Shown here: in pieces, positions 33,220 through 40,932 of the stretch
How positions within the stretch are numbered: the first letter of the stretch is position 1
Layout: every line of letters starts with the position of its first letter
NCBI GenBank assembly: GCA_000513055.1
Contig: AZYB01000007.1
Coordinates: 1 to 40,932 of the forward strand
Origin: an alpha proteobacterium SCGC AAA288-N07
GTDB taxonomy: Bacteria > Pseudomonadota > Alphaproteobacteria > Pelagibacterales > Pelagibacteraceae
Length of the DNA: 40,932 nucleotides
Direction: 5' to 3'
Translations under genes and position numbers: made by a program
Notes under the pieces: model-generated
The model's database searches: none
Told to the model about the DNA's origin: nothing
The model's input: only the letters and a program-made list of their open reading frames with translations

Positions 33220-34046
33220 TGAATACAAAATCTTTTGAAAAAATAATTAACGAAGCCTGGAAAAATAGAAATCAAGTAAATAGCAAATCTGGAAAAAAAA
33301 TTATTAAAGCTATAGATGAAACAATTGAGCTTTTGGATGAGGGAAAAATCAGAGTAGCTGAAAAAAAGAACAATCAATGGATAGTTAATCAATGGATTAA
33401 AAAAGCAATTCTTCTTAGTTTTAGAACGAATGAAATGAAAAAACTTAAAGGTCCTTATGGTACATGGTTTGATAAAGTCGAGGGAAAAACAACAGATTGG
33501 GACAGAAAAAAATTTATTAAAGCTGGTTTTAGAAGTGTGCCCAATGGTGTAATCAGAAAAGGTTCCTATATTGCGAAAAATGCTGTTCTGATGCCATCAT
33601 TTATAAATTTAGGAGCCTATGTCGATGAAGGAACAATGATTGATACGTGGGCTTCGGTTGGATCATGTGCTCAAGTTGGAAAAAATTGTCATATCTCCGG
33701 GGGAGCTGGAATTGGTGGTGTATTAGAACCCATGCAGGCAAATCCTACCATTATTGAAGATAATTGTTTTGTTGGTGCACGTTCAGAAGTTGTGGAAGGT
33801 GTTATTGTTGGAGAAGGATCTGTTTTATCAATGGGCGTGTTCATAGGTAAATCCACAAAAATTGTAAACAGATCAAATGGAGAAATTTTATTTGGAAAAA
33901 TTCCACCTTATTCAGTGGTCGTTCCAGGTAGCCTGCCAAGTAAAGGTAATCCCGATGGACCTGCTTTGTATTGTGTAGTAATTATTAAACAGGTCGATGA
34001 AAAAACTAGATCAAAAACTTCAATTAACGATCTATTGAGAGAATAG
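33219..34046 (+). CDS. dapD: Tetrahydrodipicolinate N-succinyltransferase
   Basis: DapD succinylates tetrahydrodipicolinate on the lysine/diaminopimelate path. The 275 residues have the N-terminal helical domain and a left-handed beta-helix of hexapeptide repeats ([40 protein letters not shown]). Motifs are canonical throughout, in clear contrast with the altered enzymes at 2.3-14 kb. dapE follows three bases on. Confidence 0.97.
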   Translation: MNTKSFEKIINEAWKNRNQVNSKSGKKIIKAIDETIELLDEGKIRVAEKKNNQWIVNQWIKKAILLSFRTNEMKKLKGPYGTWFDKVEGKTTDWDRKKFIKAGFRSVPNGVIRKGSYIAKNAVLMPSFINLGAYVDEGTMIDTWASVGSCAQVGKNCHISGGAGIGGVLEPMQANPTIIEDNCFVGARSEVVEGVIVGEGSVLSMGVFIGKSTKIVNRSNGEILFGKIPPYSVVVPGSLPSKGNPDGPALYCVVIIKQVDEKTRSKTSINDLLRE

Positions 34047-34049
34047 TTA

Positions 34050-35201
34050 ATGCCGATATTTAACGAATTAAAATTAGCTAAGGAGCTAATGAAGTTTCCA
34101 AGTGTTACACCCGTAGACGCTGGAACCATTAATTTTCTAGCAAGAAAATTAAGATCCCTGGGATTTAAATGTAAAATATTAGAATTTAAATCAAAAAATT
34201 CAAAACCTGTAAAAAATTTATATGCAAGACTTGGAAGTTCTAGACCCAATTTTTGTTATGCGGGTCACACAGATGTTGTGCCTCCCGGAAAATTAAGTGA
34301 TTGGACTGTCAATCCCTTCAAACCAGCAGTTAAAAAAAAACACTTGATTGGTCGCGGTGCTAATGACATGAAGGCGTCGATTGCTTGCTTTGTTGCAGCG
34401 GTAAGCAAATTTAAAAGTAAAAAATTTAAAGGCTCAATAAGTTTATTAATTACAGGTGATGAAGAAGGTATAGCAATTAACGGAACTAAAAGAGTTGTTG
34501 AATATTTAAAAAGAAAAAAAGAGAAAATTGATTTTTGCCTAGTAGGTGAACCCACCAATCAAAACAAGCTGGGAGAAATGATGAAGATTGGTAGAAGAGG
34601 AAGTATAACCGGATATCTAACAGTTTGTGGCACTCAAGGTCATGCCGCCTATCCCCATGATGCCAACAATCCTGTTCCAGTTGTGACAAAAATATTAAAT
34701 CAAATTGAAAATATAAAACTTGATAAAGGAACAAAGAACTTTCAGCCTTCAAATCTTGAAATAGTGAAAATTAATACTGACAATACTGCCGATAATGTTA
34801 TTCCTGGAGAAGTTACGGCAACTTTTAATATAAGATTCAACGATAAACATTCTTCAAATTCTTTAAAAAAGAAATTAAATAATATTTTTAGAAAAGCTTG
34901 TAGAAAAAGTAAGTGTTCTTTTAAAATTTCCTACATGGTATCAGGGGAATCGTTTATTACTGTTCCTAACAAGATAACTATAATGATTCAAAATACCATT
35001 AAAAAGATAACTAAAATAAAACCAGAACTATCAACAAGTGGTGGAACTTCAGATGCAAGATTTATAAGAAAAATATCACCATGTGTAGAATTTGGTTTGG
35101 TTGGAAAAACCATGCATAAGATTGATGAAGCGGTATCTATTTCAGATCTAAAAAAATTAACTCATATATATCGAAATATTCTAATAAATTATTTTAAATG
35201 A
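34050..35201 (+). CDS. dapE: Succinyl-diaminopimelate desuccinylase
   Basis: DapE removes the succinyl group to release LL-diaminopimelate for peptidoglycan and lysine. The 383-residue M20 peptidase has metal-binding motifs CYAGHTDVVPPG, RGANDMKAS and TGDEEG, and a C-terminal KTMHKIDEAV ligand. The dimerisation domain includes TVCGTQGHAAYPHDANNPV. It overlaps the next gene by 4 bases. Confidence 0.96.
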   Translation: MPIFNELKLAKELMKFPSVTPVDAGTINFLARKLRSLGFKCKILEFKSKNSKPVKNLYARLGSSRPNFCYAGHTDVVPPGKLSDWTVNPFKPAVKKKHLIGRGANDMKASIACFVAAVSKFKSKKFKGSISLLITGDEEGIAINGTKRVVEYLKRKKEKIDFCLVGEPTNQNKLGEMMKIGRRGSITGYLTVCGTQGHAAYPHDANNPVPVVTKILNQIENIKLDKGTKNFQPSNLEIVKINTDNTADNVIPGEVTATFNIRFNDKHSSNSLKKKLNNIFRKACRKSKCSFKISYMVSGESFITVPNKITIMIQNTIKKITKIKPELSTSGGTSDARFIRKISPCVEFGLVGKTMHKIDEAVSISDLKKLTHIYRNILINYFK

Positions 35202-35866
35202 TTAAAAATAAATTAAATTTTTTCTTTAAAAACCAAATTTGGCACATTGGTGGCCTAATCATTTTATATTATGTAGCTCTCCAGCTGGTTGATTTTGAAA
35301 CTGGCTCAAATGTCTTTTTTGGGATTAGTGCAAAAAATTGGTTTCTGTTTTCTATGATAACACCATTGCTTCATCAAGGTTATGTCTGGTTATGCTGGAG
35401 GTCAGAATTATGTTGGAAAACAATTAGCAGAACGATTGGCTTTAAAGCTTACGTTATAATTTTTTTCATAATTGCGATTTTAAGATTATTTTCTGTTGGA
35501 TTATGTTTTGCTGATTATGGAACTTGGTTTACCCCAGGCTGGATAGCATGGAGCGTATCCTTGTTAATTTTTATCCTATTCGTATATACAATGTATTCTG
35601 TAAAAAAATATTTTGGATTTTTGCGAGCAACTGGGATTGATCATTTTGATCCAAGCTATAAAGACATACCTTTTGAAAAAAGAGGAATTTTTAAATGGGC
35701 TCCTAACGCAATGTATACTTTTGCCATTGCCGTATTTTTTGGCTTTGCTATTTCCGCAGGATCAAAAGCAATGTTTGTATTTGCTGCTTATACTTATATT
35801 GGCGTGTGGCTACATTATTTCTGTACAGAAAAAGAAGATTTTAAAGTCATATATGGAAACAGCTAA
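35198..35866 (+). CDS. PEMT/ICMT-like integral membrane methyltransferase (putative)
   Basis: The 222 residues hold about five or six membrane helices. The C-terminal part, GIFKWAPNAMYTFAIAVFFG and then WLHYFCTEKEDFKVIYG, follows the pattern of phospholipid or isoprenylcysteine carboxyl methyltransferases (RHPxY...HxxxxxxExDxxxxYG), although the RHP is replaced by WAP. It may methylate phosphatidylethanolamine or another lipid. It is coupled to dapE but functionally unrelated to it. Alternative: a membrane protein of related fold without methylation activity. Confidence 0.5.
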   Translation: MIKNKLNFFFKNQIWHIGGLIILYYVALQLVDFETGSNVFFGISAKNWFLFSMITPLLHQGYVWLCWRSELCWKTISRTIGFKAYVIIFFIIAILRLFSVGLCFADYGTWFTPGWIAWSVSLLIFILFVYTMYSVKKYFGFLRATGIDHFDPSYKDIPFEKRGIFKWAPNAMYTFAIAVFFGFAISAGSKAMFVFAAYTYIGVWLHYFCTEKEDFKVIYGNS

Positions 35867-35893
35867 ATTGGCTTGGTAAAATAATTAATTTTT

Positions 35894-36871
35894 ATGGATG
35901 TTGTGAAAATGGTTGAGGTCACTAGAAGTGACTTTATTGAAAGTACACACAATGGTGTTGCCATATTAATTAATTCAAATGGAGAAATATTAAAGGAGTG
36001 GGGTAATTCAAATATATTAATTTATCCAAGATCAGCATTAAAACCCATTCAATCACTTAATCTTTATAAAGATGGTGTGGCCGAAGGTTTAAGTTTATCA
36101 GATGATTTTATAGCTTTGACTACAGCTTCACATCACGCAGAAAATATTCATCAAAAAATGATTAATAAATGGCTTAAAAAAATTAAATTAAAAGAAAATC
36201 ATCTTTCTTGCGGGCCTAGTTGGCCATGGAATATTAAAGATCAATTTGAGGCCCACACAAAATATAAAGTTAAAAGAAAAATTTTTCACAATTGTTCTGG
36301 AAAACATTGTGGTCATTTAGCTGTAAGTAGGTATAAAAATTTACCAATTAAAAACTACCAAAATAAAGATCATCCCATTCAAAAAGATTTGATTAAATTG
36401 ATTGAAGACTTATCAAAATATAAAATAAAAAATATAGGTGTTGATGGATGTACTTTGCCTAATCCATTAATTCCCTTAAAAAAATTTGCATTAGCCGCTG
36501 CCCAATTAGCCGATTATAAAAAACTAGGCGAACATTCTGCAATAGCTAAGAGAATTTTTGATTCCTGTATAAGATTTCCAGAAATTACGGGTGGAAGCAA
36601 AAGTACAAATTCTATTCTTACTAAACTCTCAAAAGGTAGAGCATTTTTTAAAAATGGAGCAGAAGGAGTTTTTGTAGCGATAATACCTGAAAAAAAAGCA
36701 GCTTTAGCAGTCAAAATTATTGATGGTACCACCAGAGCAGCAGAAGTAAGTATTGCGGGATTAATATCAGAGCTTAAAATAATTAATAGTTGTCAAATTG
36801 AAAAAATTAAAAAAAGACCTATAAAAAATTCCGTCGGTAAAATTATTGGGTCTATGAAGTGGATAGGTTGA
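35894..36871 (+). CDS. L-asparaginase II family (thermolabile asparaginase type)
   Basis: The 325 residues match the PF06089 asparaginase family: VEVTRSDFIESTHNGVAILI, YPRSALKPIQSL, TTASHHAENIH, HNCSGKHCGHL and VDGCTLPNPLIPL. The family hydrolyses asparagine and is unrelated to the classical AnsA/AnsB enzymes. It is of ordinary length. Its stop is followed directly by a strong SD (AAAGGAGA) for the 26-codon gene. Confidence 0.85.
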   Translation: MDVVKMVEVTRSDFIESTHNGVAILINSNGEILKEWGNSNILIYPRSALKPIQSLNLYKDGVAEGLSLSDDFIALTTASHHAENIHQKMINKWLKKIKLKENHLSCGPSWPWNIKDQFEAHTKYKVKRKIFHNCSGKHCGHLAVSRYKNLPIKNYQNKDHPIQKDLIKLIEDLSKYKIKNIGVDGCTLPNPLIPLKKFALAAAQLADYKKLGEHSAIAKRIFDSCIRFPEITGGSKSTNSILTKLSKGRAFFKNGAEGVFVAIIPEKKAALAVKIIDGTTRAAEVSIAGLISELKIINSCQIEKIKKRPIKNSVGKIIGSMKWIG

Positions 36872-36884
36872 AAGGAGAAAAATT

Positions 36885-36965
36885 ATGAAAGTAATATCAA
36901 GTGGAAGAACTAGAAGACGCCATAAAAAACACAAGAGAACAAAGAAAAAGAAAAAAAGAAAATGA
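36885..36965 (+). CDS. 26-residue highly basic protein resembling mS38/COX24 (bS22-like)
   Basis: Not in the ORF track. AAAGGAGA precedes the ATG at 36885 by seven bases, one of the best SDs in the contig. The protein reads MKVISSGRTRRRHKKHKR followed by a lysine/arginine tail, and its TGA overlaps the next ATG (ATGA). The RRR-x-KKHK-x-basic pattern is that of the AURKAIP1/COX24 domain of mitochondrial small-subunit protein mS38 and of small bacterial bS22-like ribosomal proteins. It would bind rRNA. The length is at the very lower limit of those families, and basic low-complexity composition makes homology hard to prove. Confidence 0.65.
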   Translation: MKVISSGRTRRRHKKHKRTKKKKKRK

Positions 36966-37888
36966 AAACAGGTATTATAACAACCAATACCTACTTAAAT
37001 CATAACACCGGCCAAGGGCATCCTGAAAGAGCAGATCGTGTAACAGTTGTTATTGATCATTTAAAAAAGGTTAAATCTAAAGATTTAATTTGGAAAAAAC
37101 CTACAAAATTTGATCTTAAATATTTAGCTTTAGCTCATGATAAAAACTACTTGGATAACGTAAAAGACTCTTTTCCAAAGCAAGGATTAAATTTTTTAGA
37201 TGGAGATACTATTGTCTCACCTGGCAGCAAAGAAGCAACACGGGATGCTGTCGGTTCAATTTTAACGGCTATCGATGGGGTAATGAAAAAAGATTTCAAT
37301 AATGCTTTTTGTGCAGTCAGGCCTCCTGGACATCATGCTGAAAAACAAAAGGCCATGGGATTTTGCGTTTATAATAATATTGCAGTTGGTGCTTATTATT
37401 TACTGGAAAAATATAATTTAAAAAAAGTTGCCATTATTGATTTTGATGTTCATCATGGCAACGGCACACAGGATATTTTCTATGATAATGAAAAAGTTCT
37501 CTATATTTCATCACACCAATACCCTTATTACCCAGGTTCAGGGGCTGCAAATGAAAAGGGCAATAAAGACAATGTCCTGAATGTACCTCTAAGTGCCGGT
37601 ACACAATCGCATGAATTTTTAAATGCTTATGAGAGTATCTTTAAAAAACTCAAAGAATTTAAGCCTGAATTCATTTTATTATCTGCTGGATTTGATGCCC
37701 ATAAAGATGATCCTTTGGCGCAAATCAACTTAGAATCTAAAGATTATTACACCCTTACAAAAAGAATATTAGATTTTGCAAAAAAGCTTTGCGATGGAAA
37801 GGTGGTCTCTATTTTAGAAGGTGGTTACGATCTAAATGCCTTAAAAGAAAGTGTTGATTACCACGTAAAATCATTAATGGAATCATAG
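36962..37888 (+). CDS. Histone-deacetylase-family amidohydrolase
   Basis: The 308-residue protein of the arginase/deacetylase fold has GHPERADRV, VRPPGHHAEKQKAMGFCVYN, IDFDVHHGNGTQDIFY (zinc ligands), SSHQYPYYPGSG and LLSAGFDAHKDDPLA. Bacterial members deacetylate acetylpolyamines, acetoin-system proteins or other small amides. The substrate is not shown. It is coupled to the tiny basic gene by ATGA and converges on truA two bases away. Confidence 0.9.
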   Translation: MKTGIITTNTYLNHNTGQGHPERADRVTVVIDHLKKVKSKDLIWKKPTKFDLKYLALAHDKNYLDNVKDSFPKQGLNFLDGDTIVSPGSKEATRDAVGSILTAIDGVMKKDFNNAFCAVRPPGHHAEKQKAMGFCVYNNIAVGAYYLLEKYNLKKVAIIDFDVHHGNGTQDIFYDNEKVLYISSHQYPYYPGSGAANEKGNKDNVLNVPLSAGTQSHEFLNAYESIFKKLKEFKPEFILLSAGFDAHKDDPLAQINLESKDYYTLTKRILDFAKKLCDGKVVSILEGGYDLNALKESVDYHVKSLMES

Positions 37889-37890
37889 GT

Positions 37891-38628
37891 TCAATAAGAA
37901 ATTTTTGTTAAGTAAAGTCCGCAAGAAGGAGCTGGACGAGCACAATTAGAACGTTTTTTTAATTTAAATGCATTTTTAAAATCATCTAGTTTCCATTTAC
38001 CTTCGCCCAAATACTTGATGCAACCAACCATAGATCTAACCTGTTGTTGTAAGAAAGATTCGGAAGTAAATTTAAGAATTATTCTCTCATTATTTTTTTT
38101 GATTGAAATTTTTTTTAAAGTTTTGATTGGAGACTTTGCGCCACATGAAGAAGCACGAAATGTTGAAAAATCATGGGTTCCCAATAATAATTTTGCTCCT
38201 TTTTTCATAGCATTTAAATCTAATTTTTTCCTAATATGCCATGCTTTGTTTTTTTGCAAAGCCAAAGGAGATTGTCTATTGATAATCACATATTGATAGG
38301 TTCTTTTTTTTGCATCAAATCTTGAATGAAATTTATTATTTGTTTTTTTTATATTTAAGATAGTTACTGAATTATTTCCAATATATTGATTAACACCTAG
38401 TATAAAATTTTTTTTCTTTATTTTTCTTTTTAAATCAAAATGAGCAATTTGACCAATGGCATGGACTCCGGCATCTGTTCTACCCGCTCCTGTTATAGTT
38501 ACTTTTTCCCTGGAAAATTGAAATATTGCCTTTTGCAGTATTTCCTGAATTGAAAGGCCATTTTTTTGATACTGCCAGCCAACAAAGTTGGTACCATCAT
38601 ATTCAACTTTAATTTGATATCTTTGCAT
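37891..38628 (-). CDS. truA: tRNA pseudouridine(38-40) synthase TruA
   Basis: The 245-residue TruA modifies the tRNA anticodon stem. It shows YQIKVEYDGTNFVGWQYQ, the catalytic GAGRTDAGVHAIGQ aspartate, HDFSTFRASSC and FLQQQVRSMVGC. The gene begins immediately after fmt, forming def-fmt-truA on the minus strand, a normal alphaproteobacterial set. Confidence 0.96.
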   Translation of the reverse strand: MQRYQIKVEYDGTNFVGWQYQKNGLSIQEILQKAIFQFSREKVTITGAGRTDAGVHAIGQIAHFDLKRKIKKKNFILGVNQYIGNNSVTILNIKKTNNKFHSRFDAKKRTYQYVIINRQSPLALQKNKAWHIRKKLDLNAMKKGAKLLLGTHDFSTFRASSCGAKSPIKTLKKISIKKNNERIILKFTSESFLQQQVRSMVGCIKYLGEGKWKLDDFKNAFKLKKRSNCARPAPSCGLYLTKISY

Positions 38629-39555
38629 TTAAGATAAAAGCAAATCTTTTTTTATTTTGGAACCTAATAAAAACTCTGCTGCTTTTTGTTTGCTTTTCCC
38701 TTGTCTTTGAATCTCTTGGATTGTTATTGATTTATTTCCACATGCGATGGTTAAATTATTATCTAAAACTGATCCTGGTTGACCTTTCAAATCTGATAAG
38801 GTGGCTTTTAATACTTTATATCTTTCCCCCTGAAACAAAAACCACGCTCCCGGATTTTGATACAAACCATTGATTTGTGCAATAATTTTAAACGCATCTT
38901 CGTTCCAATTTATCTTGGCTTCTTCTTTGTTTATTTTTTTTGCATAAGTTGCTGTATCATGATCCTGTTCTACAAATTTTGCTTTACCAATTTCGATCAA
39001 ATCAAGACAATCCGAAATAATTTCAGATCCAATTTTAGAAAGTTGATTGGATATATCTTCTGCATTCATTTCATTACTTAATTTAATTTTTTTTTTTAAC
39101 ATCGTTGGTCCAGAATCTAATTTTTCAACAATTTTCATAACACTTATCCCTGTTATCTCATCTAAATTCATTATTGATCTTTGTATAGGCGCAGCTCCCC
39201 TCCATTTTGGTAAAAGAGATGCATGAATATTTATAAATCCATGCTTAGACAAATTTAAAAATTCTTTTGGTATTAATTGCCCATAAGCTACAACAATTAC
39301 AATATCAGCGTTAAGAGATTTAAAATATTTCAATTCTTCTTCATTTTGATTTAAAAAATTTGGATTTCTAATACTTAGGCTAAAACTTTCAGCCAATTTT
39401 TGAATTGGTGATTTATTTATTTTTTGACCTCGCATGGCTTTTTTTGGTGGTTGAGTATACACAGAACATATGGAATATCCCTTTTGATATAAAGACTTTA
39501 GTATTGGCACAGAAAAAAATGGTGTGCCCATAAATACAATTTTTTTGAACATCAA
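38629..39555 (-). CDS. fmt: Methionyl-tRNA formyltransferase
   Basis: Fmt formylates initiator Met-tRNA. The 308 residues have FMGTPFFSVPIL, VVAYGQLIPKEFL, INIHASLLPKWRGAAPIQRSI (the His and SLLP motif) and ISVMKIVEKLDSGP. The start may be the first or second of two adjacent ATGs (39555 or 39552). It follows def by eight bases. Confidence 0.96.
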   Translation of the reverse strand: MMFKKIVFMGTPFFSVPILKSLYQKGYSICSVYTQPPKKAMRGQKINKSPIQKLAESFSLSIRNPNFLNQNEEELKYFKSLNADIVIVVAYGQLIPKEFLNLSKHGFINIHASLLPKWRGAAPIQRSIMNLDEITGISVMKIVEKLDSGPTMLKKKIKLSNEMNAEDISNQLSKIGSEIISDCLDLIEIGKAKFVEQDHDTATYAKKINKEEAKINWNEDAFKIIAQINGLYQNPGAWFLFQGERYKVLKATLSDLKGQPGSVLDNNLTIACGNKSITIQEIQRQGKSKQKAAEFLLGSKIKKDLLLS

Positions 39556-39563
39556 TTATTAAA

Positions 39564-40100
39564 TTAGACTACGATTCTTTCTACATTCTCTTTTTTTTGT
39601 TTAGATAGCTTTTTAATAATCATTGCTTTTTTTAATTTAGATAAATAATCTATAAATAATATTCCTTCCAAATGATCAATTTCGTGTTGTATACAAGTTG
39701 CCAAAAGTCCTTCTGCTTTTAGTTCTTGAAAGTCTCCATTATAATCAAGATGTTTAACGTGGCATTTTTTAGGGCGATTAATTTCTGCAAATTGATTTGG
39801 TACTGATAAACAACCTTCTTCATAAGTTAATTTTTCTTCGGATTTCCAAATAATTTCTGGATTTACAAAAAACATGTGATTTTTTTTTGATTTTTTATCC
39901 TTATCTCTATTTATGTCTATTACAATTATTCGTTTATCTACTCCAATTTGAATGGCTGCAAGACCAATGCCAGGAGCGGCATATAAAGTTTCTAACATAT
40001 CATCCATAAGCTTTTGAATATTTTCATCTACATTTTCAACTCTAAGTGATTTTTTCCTTAAAAATTTATTTGGTTCAGTTAATATTTTTCTGATTGCCAT
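39564..40100 (-). CDS. def: Peptide deformylase
   Basis: Def removes the N-formyl group that Fmt added. The 178 residues contain all three motifs: PGIGLAAIQIG, EEGCLSVP (metal cysteine) and QHEIDHLEGILF (metal histidines and catalytic glutamate). Size is normal. The gene starts the def-fmt-truA group, with about 50 bases to the truncated gene upstream. Confidence 0.97.
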   Translation of the reverse strand: MAIRKILTEPNKFLRKKSLRVENVDENIQKLMDDMLETLYAAPGIGLAAIQIGVDKRIIVIDINRDKDKKSKKNHMFFVNPEIIWKSEEKLTYEEGCLSVPNQFAEINRPKKCHVKHLDYNGDFQELKAEGLLATCIQHEIDHLEGILFIDYLSKLKKAMIIKKLSKQKKENVERIVV

Positions 40101-40150
40101 AAAAATTACTGTTTAATATACATTTAATTTTTTATTATTCTAGATCTTAA

Positions 40151-40932
40151 TCAAACTCTGTAAGGTAAAGTTTTGATAATAATATTATTTCTTATTTTCT
40201 TTAAATCTAGTTTATTTAGCGTTGTTGTAATAAAATATAAACTCTCAGGGTCTAAATTTTTTAATTGATCTTCTCCAATAATTTCAATAATTTTTAGTAG
40301 TACTAGTCCTATTTGACCTTGGTTTGATAAGTCAATTAGTCCTCTAGGTATAGTTAATTGATCATTCTGATATCGTTTTTCTAATTTTTTAGGTAATTTT
40401 ATTCCATCAGCTTTTAGAGAGTCCAACAAAATTACATCTTTGGTCGAAAAAAAATATTTTTTATTTTTTTTAATTTTTTTATAAATGTTAATTAAATCAA
40501 CTTCTGCTGTTTCAATTCTATAATCTTCATCTATAAAATATTTAAGTAGTTTTGATTTATGTAAAATTTTGTTGTCGAATTTTATTCTGCCTAAATCTTC
40601 TTTTCCTTCTGTTGGTAAATTAAGTTTAGTTTGATAAAAACCAAGATGCTGAGAGGAAACTTCTTCTTCTTCTATGTATGACAAGATTGAAGATAATTCT
40701 TCGGAGAAAGCATTTTCGATATCGTCTTTTTTAAACAAATTATTTAATAAGATTAGTAAATCAAGTTTTTTTTCTAAATTATCAGAAAGTGATGCACTTT
40801 GATAAAGTAATGCCCTGGCTTTATAGGTTGGAAGAGTTTCATATATTTCTTCTGCATTTAAGAATTGATCAAAACTAAATAAAAATTTTCTATAAATATT
40901 AAATAATTCTTTTTTATTATATAAATTATTAG
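40151..40932 (-). CDS. Unidentified protein, 5' end beyond the contig
   Basis: The track ORF begins at a TTG at 40738, but the same frame stays open upstream to the window edge (I read it without a stop to 40932). The gene is therefore 5'-truncated and at least 259 codons long. The upstream part reads for example YETLPTYKARALLYQSASLS, and the rest is charged and helical with leucine-rich spacing. It looks like a soluble, helix-repeat protein. I do not recognise a family. The C-terminus ends in NNIIIKTLPYRV. Confidence 0.65.
   Translation of the reverse strand, partial: NNLYNKKELFNIYRKFLFSFDQFLNAEEIYETLPTYKARALLYQSASLSDNLEKKLDLLILLNNLFKKDDIENAFSEELSSILSYIEEEEVSSQHLGFYQTKLNLPTEGKEDLGRIKFDNKILHKSKLLKYFIDEDYRIETAEVDLINIYKKIKKNKKYFFSTKDVILLDSLKADGIKLPKKLEKRYQNDQLTIPRGLIDLSNQGQIGLVLLKIIEIIGEDQLKNLDPESLYFITTTLNKLDLKKIRNNIIIKTLPYRV

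Noticed and set aside
1-40932. CRISPR array
   Set aside because: No regularly spaced direct repeats of 24-40 bases with unique spacers; the only tandem repeat is the 11-bp unit at 19987.

Overview
The window looks like one contig from a streamlined, very AT-rich marine alphaproteobacterium of the SAR11 (Pelagibacterales) or HIMB59-like type. This rests on very low GC by eye, lysine/isoleucine-rich proteins, stop/start overlaps of a few bases, TTG starts, and gene neighbourhoods familiar from Alphaproteobacteria: lptC-lptB, trpF-trpB-trpA-accD-folC, murA-DUF2948, rpmH-rnpA-yidD-yidC-argB and dapD-dapE. The species assignment is inference; there is no rRNA gene here.

Layout. (1) 1-542 is an exact inverted copy of the middle of trpB (10329-10870) joined to the 3' end of an unrelated membrane-protein gene (543-719). 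This is most simply an amplification or assembly chimera at a contig end. (2) 740-1681 (minus) is an NDUFA9-like epimerase-fold protein. (3) 1716-14229 (plus) is one dense run: RNase D, KdsD, LptC, LptB, AroA, Cmk, ribosomal protein S1, IHF-beta, PyrF, TrpF, TrpB, TrpA, AccD and FolC. It covers Kdo/LPS export, shikimate/tryptophan synthesis, nucleotides, fatty acids and folate. Several of these proteins (KdsD, AroA, Cmk, TrpB, TrpA, FolC, AccD) carry changes at residues that are normally near-invariant. (4) 14226-17999 (minus) holds thioredoxin and three nuclease-type genes: a frameshifted DUF2130 gene, ExoI/SbcB and a PD-(D/E)XK nuclease. (5) 18100-19569 is a TPR protein fused to a 2OG-Fe(II) oxygenase-like domain. 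(6) 19570-20611 is almost gene-free around tRNA-Thr(TGT). It contains four tandem 11-bp repeats, dispersed related motifs, gene fragments and a 17-codon ORF with a perfect Shine-Dalgarno. It looks like the scar of an integrated element. (7) 20615-23642 (minus) is tRNA-Phe, infA, DUF2948, murA, dcd and small proteins. (8) 23766-28415 is tRNA-Thr(GGT) followed by a surface-glycan island of two GT-C-like membrane proteins, two GT2 transferases and a small membrane protein. (9) 28429-29154 is a VTT/DedA-family protein. (10) 29233-37888 (plus) is rpmH-rnpA-yidD-yidC-argB, HAD nucleotidase, dapD, dapE, a PEMT/ICMT-like membrane protein, asparaginase, a tiny basic mS38/COX24-like gene and an HDAC-family amidohydrolase. 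(11) 37891-40932 (minus) is truA, fmt, def and a gene running off the contig end.

How the genes work together. The window is mainly housekeeping: N-formylmethionine handling (fmt, def), translation (infA, rpsA, rpmH, tRNAs), membrane-protein insertion (yidC/yidD), lysine/peptidoglycan precursors (dapD, dapE, murA), tryptophan synthesis and outer-membrane assembly. The accessory parts are the glycan island and the tRNA-Thr scar. I see no CRISPR array, intact transposase, rRNA or complete integrase. The most interesting candidates for new biology are the 26-codon mS38-like gene, the 17-codon membrane-peptide ORF in the tRNA-Thr scar, and the TrpB with an altered catalytic pocket.
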